Assembly (NCBI RefSeq): GCF_002000085.1
Contig: NZ_MUZU01000018.1
Location: forward strand, 1 to 57,077
Direction: 5' to 3'
From: Pseudocolwellia agarivorans
Lineage (GTDB): Bacteria > Pseudomonadota > Gammaproteobacteria > Enterobacterales > Alteromonadaceae
DNA length: 57,077 bases
The notes under the pieces were generated by a model. That model was not told the origin of the DNA and searched no databases. It saw only the letters and a list, made by a program, of their open reading frames with translations. A program made the translations under genes and the position numbers. This document shows, in pieces, positions 8,497 to 18,443 of the stretch; within the stretch, counting starts at the first letter, position 1, and every line of letters starts with the position of its first letter.

Positions 8497-9855
8497 GTGA
8501 TTCATCTTTTAAGTAAAATAGGAATAGTCACATTCCTTTGCTATTTAACACTAAGTTGCGGTGGTGGGGGAAGTGAAGCTACAACTCCTGCAGCACCTAC
8601 TCCGCCTATTATTGATAAACCCGTTGAGCTTCCCGTAGATCCATTTCAAAACATTCCTCTACAAAGCACTATTAAAAAAGTACAACCCATGACGGGGATT
8701 GTACTGTGGGATAATCATGAAGTATGGAGTTCATCAGAAAAAGAAGCAATGAGCAAGGCTATTTCATTAGAGTTTAGCTATATATCTATTAATCAAATAG
8801 TTACGGATAAAGGCGTATATAACTGGACCTATCTTGATAATAAACTCGCAAAAATTGCAGCGCGGAATCATCAGGCAATATTTAGGTTGTACTATGCTTA
8901 TCCAGGACGAGAAACTACCGTACCTAACTATATTAAAAACTTACCTAGTTACAATGAAACTGTAGGAGAGTCAGAAGGATTAACCACATCTTTTCCTGAT
9001 TGGAGTCATACTGAATTACAAAGGTTTACTCAAGAATTTCATACCAAATTTTCTGAACGTTATGATAATGATAACCGCATAGCGTTCTTACAAGTCGGCT
9101 TTGGTTTGTGGGGAGAATATCATATATATGATGGACCTAATATTTTAGGGCAAACCTTTCCTAGTAAAACCTATCAAAAAGTATTTTTAGCGCATCTACA
9201 AAAGACTTACGCGAGTTTACCTTGGTCTATATCAATAGATGCCTCAAATATTCAAAATACACCCTTCAATGATGCTAATGTTACGAATATACCTTTTGGT
9301 TTATTTGATGATTCATTTATGCACCAAGCGCATTCAGATTATAATGAAAGTGCATGGAGCTTCTTCAATTATAACGAACGATATAAGTCAGTACCTTTTG
9401 GTGGTGAATTTAGCTACGTTGAAACCACTGACCAGCGCAATGTACTTAAGCCTAATAGTGGAGCTTATGGTATATCGTACGAAGAGTTTGCCGAAAAATT
9501 TCATATTTCATACATGATAGGTAACGACACATATACTAATGGTTCAAATCAAGAACAACCTATAACTCGAATCAAAGAAGCCTCAATGGCTAGTGGATAT
9601 CAATTTACCATAACGGGTTTTGCTGCTAACACAACACACACTAAAGTAACGATTGAAAACACCGGTATAGCGCCTATTTATTACGATGCTTTTTTGGTTA
9701 TTAACGGTGTAAGGGCTGAAAAATCATTGAAAGGGTTGTTGCCAAACACTTCAGAAACCTTATCACTTGAAACAAAAGTTGAATTGCCGACGGTGACTAT
9801 TGTAAGCGAACACCTTTTGCCAAATCAGACGATAGAATTTAACGCGGATTTATAA
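8497..9855 (+). CDS. Lipoprotein with DUF4832-like glycosidase-type domain
   Basis: A 452-residue protein starting with GTG. The signal peptide ends at a lipobox (LTLSCGGGG), so it is lipid-anchored, followed by a Pro/Thr linker. The body resembles a TIM-barrel glycoside-hydrolase-like domain: an early GIVLWDNHE strand, KGVYNWTYLDNKLAKIAARN, and VGFGLWGEYH, whose Trp-Gly-Glu placement resembles acid/base positions of clan A hydrolases and DUF4832 proteins. The C-terminal 90 residues form a beta-sandwich (FAANTTHTKVTIENTGIAPIYYD). It may act on a polysaccharide in the outer membrane, which fits the TonB receptor locus downstream. The enzymatic role is inferred. Confidence 0.6.
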   Translation: MIHLLSKIGIVTFLCYLTLSCGGGGSEATTPAAPTPPIIDKPVELPVDPFQNIPLQSTIKKVQPMTGIVLWDNHEVWSSSEKEAMSKAISLEFSYISINQIVTDKGVYNWTYLDNKLAKIAARNHQAIFRLYYAYPGRETTVPNYIKNLPSYNETVGESEGLTTSFPDWSHTELQRFTQEFHTKFSERYDNDNRIAFLQVGFGLWGEYHIYDGPNILGQTFPSKTYQKVFLAHLQKTYASLPWSISIDASNIQNTPFNDANVTNIPFGLFDDSFMHQAHSDYNESAWSFFNYNERYKSVPFGGEFSYVETTDQRNVLKPNSGAYGISYEEFAEKFHISYMIGNDTYTNGSNQEQPITRIKEASMASGYQFTITGFAANTTHTKVTIENTGIAPIYYDAFLVINGVRAEKSLKGLLPNTSETLSLETKVELPTVTIVSEHLLPNQTIEFNADL

Positions 9856-9884
9856 TGAATAACGGTTTAAATTTATTCGTGTTT

Positions 9885-10273
9885 CTCACCTTCTATTCTC
9901 TATTGAAAAAATAACAGGAAAAGAAATACGCAATAGCTATCAAACGTCTATACAGCACCATAATAAAGAAGGTGATTACAACAACATCTACTCAGCATTT
10001 TCAGGACGTGGTCTTTTTATAGAAGCCAAACGTTATGCGCGTTGTATGCCATCAAATCAACAAATAGTAACGTTTATTTTAGTGGGGATTCTGGTTATTT
10101 CGATGGCTTTAAAGAAATAGGTAAAAATTTGATCTTACTTTGATTGAAACGGGGGCTTATGATAATAATTGGTCCAGATACATATGATTCCAGAACAAAG
10201 CATGCAAGCTCATATTGATCTACAAGGTAGTGTTATTATACCTATACATAATGGGGCAAATTTTACCCATTAA
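9885..10273 (+). pseudogene. Remnant of an NAPE-PLD-like metallo-beta-lactamase-fold hydrolase
   Basis: No intact frame exists here, but pieces in different frames read as one protein. ITGKEIRNSYQTSIQHHNKE is in the first frame; SGDSGYFDGFKEIGK begins at 10081 in another; FDLTLIETGAYDNNW then follows in a third, and HMIPEQSMQAHIDLQG with IPIHNG runs to a stop at 10273. These match the C-terminal half of the NAPE-PLD-like metallo-hydrolase family (GDSGY, ETGAY, MxPEQ.xQAHxDL and PIHN motifs). The N-terminal half, with the HxHxDH zinc site, is missing. At least two frameshifts separate the pieces, so the gene is dead. Confidence 0.8.
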
Positions 10274-10340
10274 CTCCATCATAAAAACTCACCAATGGTG
10301 CTTGACTAGTTGCACTCATTGTAATTAATCGTTCTCATTA

Positions 10341-10541
10341 CTAACTTATACGTTGCGCTAAGCGATTAAACTTATCCACACAATTGGCGCAAATACAGCT
10401 TTTATTTTTTTTATTTGCAGGTACTTGTGCAATTAATGCTGCAGGGATTTTTTTTGTTGTACACCAACAGGGTTCCACTGCGTTAATAGCACAGTAGTTA
10501 CTTTGTTGGCATAACGGGCATATAAATTCGTTTTTTGTCAT
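10341..10541 (-). CDS. Small cysteine-rich CWC protein
   Basis: A 66-residue protein with the spaced cysteines CPLCQQSNYC, PCWC and CICANC, matching the cysteine-rich CWC family (CWC from the central motif). It probably binds a metal such as zinc; the function is unknown. The start is the ATG 10541; the ribosome-binding site is weak. It faces away from the receptor gene at 10945 and has no evident operon partner. Confidence 0.8.
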   Translation of the reverse strand: MTKNEFICPLCQQSNYCAINAVEPCWCTTKKIPAALIAQVPANKKNKSCICANCVDKFNRLAQRIS

Positions 10542-10666
10542 TGGTAACTTTTCTTATCATTATACTTGCGGTTAGCGATGTACCGTATTGTATAACACAT
10601 CATTTATTTATAGCTTTATATAAGTATTATTTTTAACAGAAAGCTTTTTTAGTCAAAAAAAATATA

Positions 10667-10696
10667 CGTAACCATAAATATCTATTTATGGTTACG
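10667..10696. repeat. Perfect 14-bp inverted repeat (hairpin)
   Basis: CGTAACCATAAATA (10667-10680) is perfectly complementary to TATTTATGGTTACG (10683-10696) with a 2-base centre. On the minus strand it is followed by a T run, so it looks like a terminator, yet no minus-strand gene lies just upstream of it. It could be an operator in the receptor's regulatory region or a remnant. The rest of 10542-10944 holds the predicted promoter and nothing else recognised. Confidence 0.6.
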
Positions 10697-10817
10697 AAGA
10701 AAAAACAATCAATTCAAATCATATTAACACTATAAAATGTAACAACTTATTTAAATCTCCTTATATGTTTTAGGTAACTTAATTCTTTGCTTATTGTGTA
10801 TTGTTAACAAAAAAAGA

Positions 10818-10847
10818 TTGACAAGTGTGTTGGGGCGGCACTAGAGT
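10818..10847 (+). promoter_or_regulatory. Candidate sigma-70 promoter for the TonB receptor gene
   Basis: TTGACA (10818-10823) is an exact -35 element; TAGAGT (10842-10847) after an 18-bp gap matches the -10 consensus at four of six positions. It would start transcription near 10855, giving a leader of about 90 nt before the GTG start. Found by eye only. Confidence 0.45.
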
Positions 10848-10944
10848 GGTATTAGTAGTTAATCTCAAATGATCATGATGGGATTGCCGAACATTTACAA
10901 AAACTAGAAGAATTATAAACAGAATATCTACGGGAGATACGATA

Positions 10945-13900
10945 GTGAAAGCAAGTAAAAAGTTTAAACTTAATGCTGTTTGCTTAGCTGTTTTTTCAGT
11001 TTTAGGGGCTAGTGCTAACGCACAAAATGCTGTTGAAGACGAAAAAAAAATAGCTGAAGCAAATGCTGAACAAGAACAGATAGAGGTTATTGAAGTTACT
11101 GGTTTACGCGGTAGTTTAATTAAATCAATAAACGATAAAAGGTTTTCATCTAACGTAGTTGATACCATTAATGCTGAAGACATAGGTAAAAGTACCGACC
11201 AAAATATTGCTGATGCATTAGGTCGTATTACCGGTGTTTCAATTGTACAAAATCAAGGCGAAGGCTCTCAAATTACCATTCGTGGTGCAACTTCACAACA
11301 AAACAATATCACTTTAAATGGCCAACAACTAGCGACAACTGATTTTAGCCAAGCGGTTGATTTAAGTTCTTTTTCTGCGGATGCTCTTTCAAGGCTTGAA
11401 GTGGTTAAAACACCGAGTGCAGACCATGATGAAGGTTCATTAGGTGGCAGTGTAAACCTAGTCACTATTAAACCTTTAAATCGTGCTGATAAAGACCCAA
11501 TTCGTGCACTTGAGGTGCAAGGTCGATACAACGAATTTGCTGATAAAACAGACAGTAAAGTTCAGTTTACGGTTACTGAAACATTTTTAGATGACAGTTT
11601 GGGTTTAGCTCTTTCTGCTTATAAAGATTCAAACAGTACACGACGTGATCAATATAGAGTGGGTGACTTTATTGAATCAAGTGCTTATCCAAGTGCTACA
11701 GATCAAAATGGCGACGTAATAAGTGACGTTATTGCGATTAAACACGGTAATACCTCTTACTCACTTCATCAAGACGAATCTGAGCGAGCTGGCTTAACTT
11801 TAGGGCTGCAATGGATACCAACAGATCAAACCGAAATAACCTACGATCTTACGTATAGTGAACAAGACCGCCATAGAACATTTGATGAAATAAAAACACG
11901 TAATAATATCAGCCCTGGTTTAATAGAAGGCGAGCGTAATGTTGCTAACTATGCGACAGAAGAATATGAATCACAATTTACTGACCCATTTGCCAATTGG
12001 TTTACTGTTGATACAACGACTAATACTGTAATAAAAGATATCAGTCGTTTTGGTGCTGGTGATATTAGCCGTTCGAACACGGATACTGAAGAAAGTAATT
12101 TAAGTACGACCTTAAAGATTGAACACTATATTACTGATGATTTACAAGTGAGTTTATCGTTAGGACACTCTCGTAGTGAAAGTCAAAGTGGTCCAGACAA
12201 CGCATATACCAATATGCAAAATTTTCACCAAGTTCCAGGTCCATTATTATTCAACGCTGGGCGAGATGTTATTCCTACAGGGTACGATTGTACTACCGGG
12301 CAGTGTGAAATTATTACCGGGGACACTTTTGTTGATTTAGGAGAAAACATCTTTGCATATACAGATGAAGAAGGTATTGCTAGATCACAATGGTACGATA
12401 ATACGAATGTGTTAACGGGCTTTAATCCTGCAGATTTAGACACCTTTCACTTAGGTTTTATTTCGCAAACAGATGTTGCCGTAAAAGATACAATCAACAA
12501 TGCACAACTTGATTTTGACTGGTCAGTTGAGCTTGGGCCTATTACTAAATTTGAATTTGGTGCTAAGGTCAGTCAACGTGAAAAATTTGTTGATAATCAA
12601 AACTATCAATTTACCTCAACTAGCCAAACCATTGTATTAGAAGATTCAGAAACAGGCCAATTAACTGTTATTGATAACGGTGATATTTCTGGTATCCGTG
12701 GTAGTTTAATCGCGAGATCTGAAGGTTTAGGTGTTGACGATTTTATGGAAAGTTTAGGTTATGATCAGAATCATATTACAGCTGGCTTAAGTCCTATAGA
12801 TGTCAGAAAAGCGCTTAGCTTAATTCATGGTAATGATAATGTTGTTAGAGATGTAAACGATACAGAAACTCGCTCAACAGACTTAGATACTAAAGCCGTA
12901 TATTTTAAAGCTAATTTCGAATTTTTAGATGGCGCTTTAACCGGTGATGTTGGTATGCGCTATGTTGAAACTGAAGTTGAAGCTAAAGGTGCTGCTGGTG
13001 CTCAGTGGTGGAGCCATACAGGAACAAACCTTGCTCGCGAATTTAGTTATACCAAACTTGAAGAACTACGCGATAAAAGCTTATCAGCTTGTCCAATTCC
13101 AGATCCAAGCGATAACGGTTATGCCAAAAAATTCGGTCGTGTTGATGGTTTAGGTTGGGATACATCTGCAGGACCAGATCCTTCAGGTTGGACTCGTATA
13201 CCTGATGCAGGGCCATGTCATGATCCTGATTATGCTGATTGGTTCGAAATCGTATCAGCTGATCCAAACGCTGATGCATTCCCAGCAGGTCATGCACGTG
13301 AAGGTGAGGAGTTTAATGCTCCAACATGGACAAGTATGTGGCGCTATGCTGATATTAGTGGAACACATTATGATGAGTTTGGAGATCCTAGCTCAACCAC
13401 AGCACCAGTCACTTGGGATGGTTCAACTCCTACAGCAAATAGTACTGTTGGCTTTATTGCTGATTCAGTTCGTAGTAATCGTGTTTCTTCGTTTGCAGCT
13501 TCAGGTACAAATAAATATACCAACTTTTTACCGAGCTTAAATTTAAATTATGCCATTACGGATGATCTTGTAGGGCGCTTTGCCATTTCAAAAACAATGA
13601 CAAGACCTGAAATTGACCAATTAAGACCGGGTTTTTCTTTAAACCAAGGTGCTTACTGGTCAGGTGAAGATTCAAACGTTGGAAGCAGTATTACGCAGTT
13701 TAATACTAAGTTAAAACCTTTAGAATCTAGAAACTTAGATTTATCTTTAGAGTGGTACTTTAATCCTACGTCTATGTTAAGTGTTGCGTTTTATCAAAAA
13801 GATATGAGTAACTTTGCGGATACGGAATCTTTCAGAAGTTACGTGCGTGACTTTAGAGAAGATGAAACAGTTGATGCAGATACCATTTATCTTGACGCTG

Positions 13901-14637
13901 CGGATACAGGCTCGTGTTTATCATTAAATGGTACAGCTGATTTCCCGTTTAACAAAACCTTAGCACCTACATTATCAAGTGATCCAAATTTACTATGTGA
14001 TGAATACAACGTAGCTAAATACATTAATGGTGATGGCGCTAAAATCAATGGTATTGAGATAGGTTATTCTCAAACTTATGATTTCTTACCTGGCTTTTTA
14101 AGTGGTTTAGGTGTTTCGGCTAACTATACCTACCAAGACAGTAAATACGATGCTCAACTATCAGAAGTGACTGGGCTAGCACTACCAGAATACCCTGTTG
14201 CAGATACTCCAAAACATTCTTATAACTTTACAACCTTTTGGGAGCAAGATGGCCATCAAATACGTTTAAGTTATCGAGGTACTTCAGACTCTCTTGTTGG
14301 TAGAGACTGGAATACCAGCCAAAATGGACGTACATGGAATCAAGGAAGTATTTGGAATGAAGGACGTGATTCATTAGATTTATCAGCGTCTTATAAAGTT
14401 AATGATAATGTGACTATAAGTTTGCAGGCTGTGAATTTAACAGATGCAGCATTTAGAACTTATTTCACAAGTAGAACCTTAAGAGTTGATCGTGTAGCAG
14501 CAGATAATGCCGCAGGTTATACATACGAACCATACGATGAAGGTAATCCTCTTAATGGTGAAGCAACTAAATCACGAACATACACTAAGTTCAAAGTAGG
14601 TACTACTTATCGTTTAGGTGTTCGCGTTAACTTTTAA
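10945..14637 (+). CDS. TonB-dependent receptor (carbohydrate/protein-type, large)
   Basis: A 1230-residue outer-membrane receptor, GTG start with GGGAGA upstream. Signal peptide to about ASANA/Q, then the family opening IEVIEVTGLRGSL, a plug domain (residues about 60-180: DALGRITGVSIV, ITIRGATSQQNNITLNGQ, LEVVKTPSADHDEGSLGGSVNL) and a long 22-strand barrel ending in the terminal Phe motif GVRVNF. The LRGSL opening and length match the Xanthomonas/Caulobacter-type subfamily tied to polysaccharide uptake. It pulls a ligand across the outer membrane using TonB energy. Downstream lipoprotein, halogenase-like and SapC genes are typical companions. Residues about 670-860 hold a Trp- and Pro-rich insertion, likely an extracellular loop. 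The ligand cannot be deduced. Confidence 0.93.
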   Translation: MKASKKFKLNAVCLAVFSVLGASANAQNAVEDEKKIAEANAEQEQIEVIEVTGLRGSLIKSINDKRFSSNVVDTINAEDIGKSTDQNIADALGRITGVSIVQNQGEGSQITIRGATSQQNNITLNGQQLATTDFSQAVDLSSFSADALSRLEVVKTPSADHDEGSLGGSVNLVTIKPLNRADKDPIRALEVQGRYNEFADKTDSKVQFTVTETFLDDSLGLALSAYKDSNSTRRDQYRVGDFIESSAYPSATDQNGDVISDVIAIKHGNTSYSLHQDESERAGLTLGLQWIPTDQTEITYDLTYSEQDRHRTFDEIKTRNNISPGLIEGERNVANYATEEYESQFTDPFANWFTVDTTTNTVIKDISRFGAGDISRSNTDTEESNLSTTLKIEHYITDDLQVSLSLGHSRSESQSGPDNAYTNMQNFHQVPGPLLFNAGRDVIPTGYDCTTGQCEIITGDTFVDLGENIFAYTDEEGIARSQWYDNTNVLTGFNPADLDTFHLGFISQTDVAVKDTINNAQLDFDWSVELGPITKFEFGAKVSQREKFVDNQNYQFTSTSQTIVLEDSETGQLTVIDNGDISGIRGSLIARSEGLGVDDFMESLGYDQNHITAGLSPIDVRKALSLIHGNDNVVRDVNDTETRSTDLDTKAVYFKANFEFLDGALTGDVGMRYVETEVEAKGAAGAQWWSHTGTNLAREFSYTKLEELRDKSLSACPIPDPSDNGYAKKFGRVDGLGWDTSAGPDPSGWTRIPDAGPCHDPDYADWFEIVSADPNADAFPAGHAREGEEFNAPTWTSMWRYADISGTHYDEFGDPSSTTAPVTWDGSTPTANSTVGFIADSVRSNRVSSFAASGTNKYTNFLPSLNLNYAITDDLVGRFAISKTMTRPEIDQLRPGFSLNQGAYWSGEDSNVGSSITQFNTKLKPLESRNLDLSLEWYFNPTSMLSVAFYQKDMSNFADTESFRSYVRDFREDETVDADTIYLDAADTGSCLSLNGTADFPFNKTLAPTLSSDPNLLCDEYNVAKYINGDGAKINGIEIGYSQTYDFLPGFLSGLGVSANYTYQDSKYDAQLSEVTGLALPEYPVADTPKHSYNFTTFWEQDGHQIRLSYRGTSDSLVGRDWNTSQNGRTWNQGSIWNEGRDSLDLSASYKVNDNVTISLQAVNLTDAAFRTYFTSRTLRVDRVAADNAAGYTYEPYDEGNPLNGEATKSRTYTKFKVGTTYRLGVRVNF

Positions 14638-14702
14638 TTCAATTAAATAAGGTATGTAACGGACGTAAGTTATATACCTTTTTAAAAAAATGGTAATTGA
14701 CT

Positions 14703-16775
14703 ATGAAAATTATACAAAAAACTTTATTAGTAGGTGCTATCACAACAGCACTTGCTGGTTGTGGTGATAAATCGTTCAAACCAGAAGTAAAAACATCAAA
14801 TGCAGCTCCGGTTGTAGTAGGAAATATTGAAGTTACAGTTAACGAAAAAGACGCTGTTAGTTTTGTTTCTTTGTTAGGTACCGCTTCGGGAGAAAAAACA
14901 GGTGCGGGTGTAGTCACTGATGCTGACGGTGATTTTTTATCTATTAAAAATCTAACATCTAATATGGAAAGTACTGTGGGTTTTGAGCTAGAAGGTAACG
15001 CGATGTTATTGCGACCTTCTGCATTAGCTGACTCTATAGATACAGGAGAAACTTATTCTATTGTCTTTACTTATGATGTGTCAGACGGTCAAGCGAGCAC
15101 TCCTCGTACTGCAACGTTTAATGTCGTTGGCGAAGATTTTGCGCCAGAAATTACAGGTGATTTAGTCGGTAATTACACTAAAGATGCAGGTACAGGTACG
15201 TTAGATTTATTAGTGAATGTTGTTGATGCTGATGACGAACCCTTAAGGGCATCTAACTTGGTTGCCAGTGCAGATAATCCTTTTGTTTTACCATCATCAA
15301 TTAATGAAAATAACGAATTAATACTCGATATTGCCAGTATTGCTAGCCAAGTCGCTGATGGTGAAAAAGTGACACTTAATTATACCTATCAAGTGAGTGA
15401 CCATAGGTTTGATCAAAGCAGAAATTTAACTATTAATATTTTAGGTGTTAAAGATGTTCCTGGTGCACCACTAATTGCTAGTTACTTTTTAAACGATGAG
15501 TTAGACGAAACGGCCACAGCAAAAGTTTATGATTTAGTTGCTGATGTCGTTGATCGCGAAGGCGACGCCATGGCGGTTAAAAACGTTAAATTAAATGGTG
15601 TTGAAGCGTTAATGTACGGTGCTAAATTAGAAGGTAATAATTTAACCTTCACGCCTACGGCGTTTTTAACCGATATTGCAGCTGGCACCAATATGTCGTT
15701 TGAATTTACTTACCAGATTGAAGATGCAAACGGTAATACAGCGGATGGTGAACGTTCATTGGCTATTCTTGTGAATGGCGTAGAGTCTAATATTTTAGTT
15801 AATAATGGAGCATCGCAAGATTTTGAAGGACTTCCAGCTGGCGATATGCCGAGCAATATAGGTTGGAGAAAAGTCGCCTATGATGGGCAACTAACAAATC
15901 CTGTAATTTCGACTGATGAATCTCATTCAGGCGACAATAGTGTTTTTGTTGAAAAGGGCCTTGGTCTTGAAGTTGATTGGCCTGCTACAGCAGATCGTAT
16001 TTACTATTATGCTGGTTGGTCAAAAACCGCTATAGCAAGAGACAAAGACTTTATGCATTTTAATGCTTATGGTGGAGAAAGAGCTTGGTGGAAAGATGGC
16101 TTAAGACAATGGGTAGCTGACTCAACTAAGTGGACTGAAACGACCAAAGTATTTACAACTTTTGACTGGGATTTAGGCACTATTGTTCCTAATGCTTTAT
16201 TTCAATCGTTAAACGGTCCAGACTGCTGTACTAATGGTGATGCTTACGTAGATGACTTACGTATTGTGGATATAACGGATATTGATGGCTACGCAAATAA
16301 CATGCTAACTATGGAAGCGTCGTCATTTGAAGATGGCGTTGTACCTACTAACAATGGTGTTGGCATTATTGGTGTAACTGATACCGTAACAGAAGTTACT
16401 AATGGCACGTATGCGTTAACTGTAGATACAACAGGCAATGAATCAGCATCAGAAGTTGTTTTACCTGTTCAAGCTGGCGCTGTTAAATCAGGTGGCCGCT
16501 ATATGTTGCAATTAGACATACACCCAACGAACGCACCTGCTGATGCGGCTACAGGTTTCGAAGTTAAACTAGAAACAGCATCGGGTGAAATTTATAACTT
16601 TTATCCAAGTACATGGAGTAATACAGCCAATAGTGCGGTACGTGTAATGCTTAATACAGATAGTGCAACAGGTACACCTGATTGGGAAAACGAAGATGTA
16701 TCTGTGCGTCTTCGATTCCAAGTAGCTGGTATTGTCTATCATATCGATAACCTAGCATTGTTTGCTATTCCATAA
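14703..16775 (+). CDS. Surface lipoprotein with Ig-like repeats and carbohydrate-binding-like C-terminus
   Basis: A 690-residue lipoprotein: the signal peptide ends in ALAGCG (lipobox LAGC). Three Ig/cadherin-like modules follow (about residues 30-350), each with acidic phrases such as VTDADGDFLSIKNL, VVDADDEPLRASNL and VVDREGDAMAVKNV. The second half holds two jelly-roll-like modules, beginning DFEGLPAGDMPS and SSFEDGVVPT, rich in Trp and Tyr as in carbohydrate-binding modules. It follows the TonB receptor by about 65 bases. By position and make-up it may capture glycan at the cell surface for the receptor; that role is inferred. The ATG at 14703 is chosen over an in-frame TTG at 14697. Confidence 0.7.
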   Translation: MKIIQKTLLVGAITTALAGCGDKSFKPEVKTSNAAPVVVGNIEVTVNEKDAVSFVSLLGTASGEKTGAGVVTDADGDFLSIKNLTSNMESTVGFELEGNAMLLRPSALADSIDTGETYSIVFTYDVSDGQASTPRTATFNVVGEDFAPEITGDLVGNYTKDAGTGTLDLLVNVVDADDEPLRASNLVASADNPFVLPSSINENNELILDIASIASQVADGEKVTLNYTYQVSDHRFDQSRNLTINILGVKDVPGAPLIASYFLNDELDETATAKVYDLVADVVDREGDAMAVKNVKLNGVEALMYGAKLEGNNLTFTPTAFLTDIAAGTNMSFEFTYQIEDANGNTADGERSLAILVNGVESNILVNNGASQDFEGLPAGDMPSNIGWRKVAYDGQLTNPVISTDESHSGDNSVFVEKGLGLEVDWPATADRIYYYAGWSKTAIARDKDFMHFNAYGGERAWWKDGLRQWVADSTKWTETTKVFTTFDWDLGTIVPNALFQSLNGPDCCTNGDAYVDDLRIVDITDIDGYANNMLTMEASSFEDGVVPTNNGVGIIGVTDTVTEVTNGTYALTVDTTGNESASEVVLPVQAGAVKSGGRYMLQLDIHPTNAPADAATGFEVKLETASGEIYNFYPSTWSNTANSAVRVMLNTDSATGTPDWENEDVSVRLRFQVAGIVYHIDNLALFAIP

Positions 16776-16798
16776 TAAATACAATTGCTATTTATATT

Positions 16799-16830
16799 AA
16801 AAAAGACCTATCAATTATGATGGGTCTTTA
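16799..16830 (+). terminator. Terminator or attenuator between the lipoprotein and halogenase-like genes
   Basis: AAAGACCTATCA pairs with TGATGGGTCTTT with one G-T mismatch around a loop of about 7 bases. The short T tract makes it a modest terminator. It may reduce transcription of the next two genes rather than end it. Confidence 0.7.
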
Positions 16831-16879
16831 ACTTTATAGTTATTATACTTATCGAAACAAAGTTGTTGGAGCGTTATTC

Positions 16880-18430
16880 ATGAGTAATATTGTTCAATCA
16901 ATCGTTATTGTTGGCGGTGGTACTGCGGGTTGGATAACTGCAGGTATCCTCGCTTCAAGGTTTCCAGCGCGTATTGCCAACAAAGAGCTTACTATTACTT
17001 TATGCGAATCACCTAATATTCCTACTATTGGTGTGGGCGAAGGTACATGGCCAACAATGGCTTCAACTTTAAAAAGTATGGGCGTATCAGAAAGTGAATT
17101 CTTTAAAGAATGTCATGCTTCTTTTAAACAAGGTTCACAATTTATAGGCTGGGATAATAACCAAGGTGAAGGCTATTATTATCATCCTTTTGACGATTTA
17201 CAGCATTCTGTAGATGGAGTTTTTGCCGAGTATTGGTTGAAAGAATCAATACCTGAAGCTTTTTCTAAACATTTCTCTGTTCAACACGAAATTTGTCAAC
17301 ATCACTTAGCCCCTAAAAGCATTACCGATGCAGAATATAAATCATCTACTAACTACGGCTATCATTTAGACGCGGGTTTATTCTCTAAGTTTTTACAAAA
17401 ACATTGTGTTGAAAAGTTAGGTGTTAAACACGTTTTAGCTGAGGTTGATAAGGTCAATCAAAGCGAAGATGAAAGTATTACTTCTGTAGCACTTGATAAT
17501 GGCAAACACCTTGAGGGTGATTTGTTTATAGACTGTACAGGATTTAAATCACTTTTACTGGGGCAAACGCTAGGCGTAAAATTTAAATCAGTAAACGACA
17601 TTTTGTTTGCCGATACAGCACTTGCCACACAAGTTATGTATAACGATGAAAATAGCCCTATTGCTTCTTGTACTAAATCTACGGCTCAAGACGCAGGTTG
17701 GATTTGGGACATAGGTTTACCTACGCGTAGAGGTGTTGGCTATGTATTTTCAAGTAAACATACTTCTACCGAAATCGCTAAAGCCGATTTATTCGCTTAC
17801 ATAGAATCGACCGGCGGAAAAACAGATAACTTAACGGTTAGAGAAATTAATTTTACTTCAGGCCACCGAGAAAAATTTTGGCACAAAAACTGTGTAGCCG
17901 TAGGACTTTCCGCTGGATTTTTAGAACCTTTAGAAGCTTCTGCATTAGTATTGGTAGAGTTATCAGCAATGATGATCGCTGAACAATTACCCGTTACAAA
18001 AAATGTAATGGAAATTTCAGCACAAAGGTTTAACGACAAATTTAATTATAGATGGGGTAGAGCAATTGATTTTTTAAAGCTTCACTATACGTTAAGTCAT
18101 CGCACAAGCCCTTTTTGGCAAGACAATAAAAACGAGTCGTCTATTCCTGCGCGTTTACAAGAACTGATGAAATTATGGGAATACAAAATACCTAACGGAC
18201 ACGACTTTGAAGCAACCGGAGAGTTGTTTCAAGCAACAAGTTATCAGTTTGTTTTATATGGTAGTCAATTCCGTACAAAACCGCCGTTTGCATTAGAACC
18301 TTTTATTAAAAACTACGTAGCTGATCAGGTAAATTATAATAAGCATAAAGAACATCAGCTGTTGTCTACTTTACCAACGAATCGTGACCTACTAAATAAA
18401 ATTTATAAATATGGTCTTTCAAAAATTTAA
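16880..18430 (+). CDS. Flavin-dependent halogenase-like protein (Trp_halogenase family)
   Basis: A 516-residue protein of the tryptophan-halogenase family. It starts with the FAD-binding motif IVGGGTAGW, followed by the family segment PTIGVGEGTWPTM. The signature WxWxIP reads WIWDIGLP here (GWIWDIGLPTRRGVGYVF), so Pro is shifted two places and Gly replaces it. The later FAD segment GLSAGFLEPLEAS is intact. Real halogenases use FADH2, O2 and halide to halogenate indoles. Members in TonB-receptor loci of marine and freshwater Proteobacteria are untested, and the altered signature argues against assuming tryptophan halogenation. No flavin reductase is nearby. Its stop lies 13 bases before the chosen start of sapC-like gene at 18444. 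Confidence 0.85.
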   Translation: MSNIVQSIVIVGGGTAGWITAGILASRFPARIANKELTITLCESPNIPTIGVGEGTWPTMASTLKSMGVSESEFFKECHASFKQGSQFIGWDNNQGEGYYYHPFDDLQHSVDGVFAEYWLKESIPEAFSKHFSVQHEICQHHLAPKSITDAEYKSSTNYGYHLDAGLFSKFLQKHCVEKLGVKHVLAEVDKVNQSEDESITSVALDNGKHLEGDLFIDCTGFKSLLLGQTLGVKFKSVNDILFADTALATQVMYNDENSPIASCTKSTAQDAGWIWDIGLPTRRGVGYVFSSKHTSTEIAKADLFAYIESTGGKTDNLTVREINFTSGHREKFWHKNCVAVGLSAGFLEPLEASALVLVELSAMMIAEQLPVTKNVMEISAQRFNDKFNYRWGRAIDFLKLHYTLSHRTSPFWQDNKNESSIPARLQELMKLWEYKIPNGHDFEATGELFQATSYQFVLYGSQFRTKPPFALEPFIKNYVADQVNYNKHKEHQLLSTLPTNRDLLNKIYKYGLSKI

Positions 18431-18443
18431 CTGCGAGATAGAT

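Noticed and set aside
16880-18430. Biosynthetic gene cluster for a halogenated natural product
   Set aside because: There are no peptide or polyketide synthase, transporter or reductase genes around the halogenase-like gene; the context is nutrient uptake.
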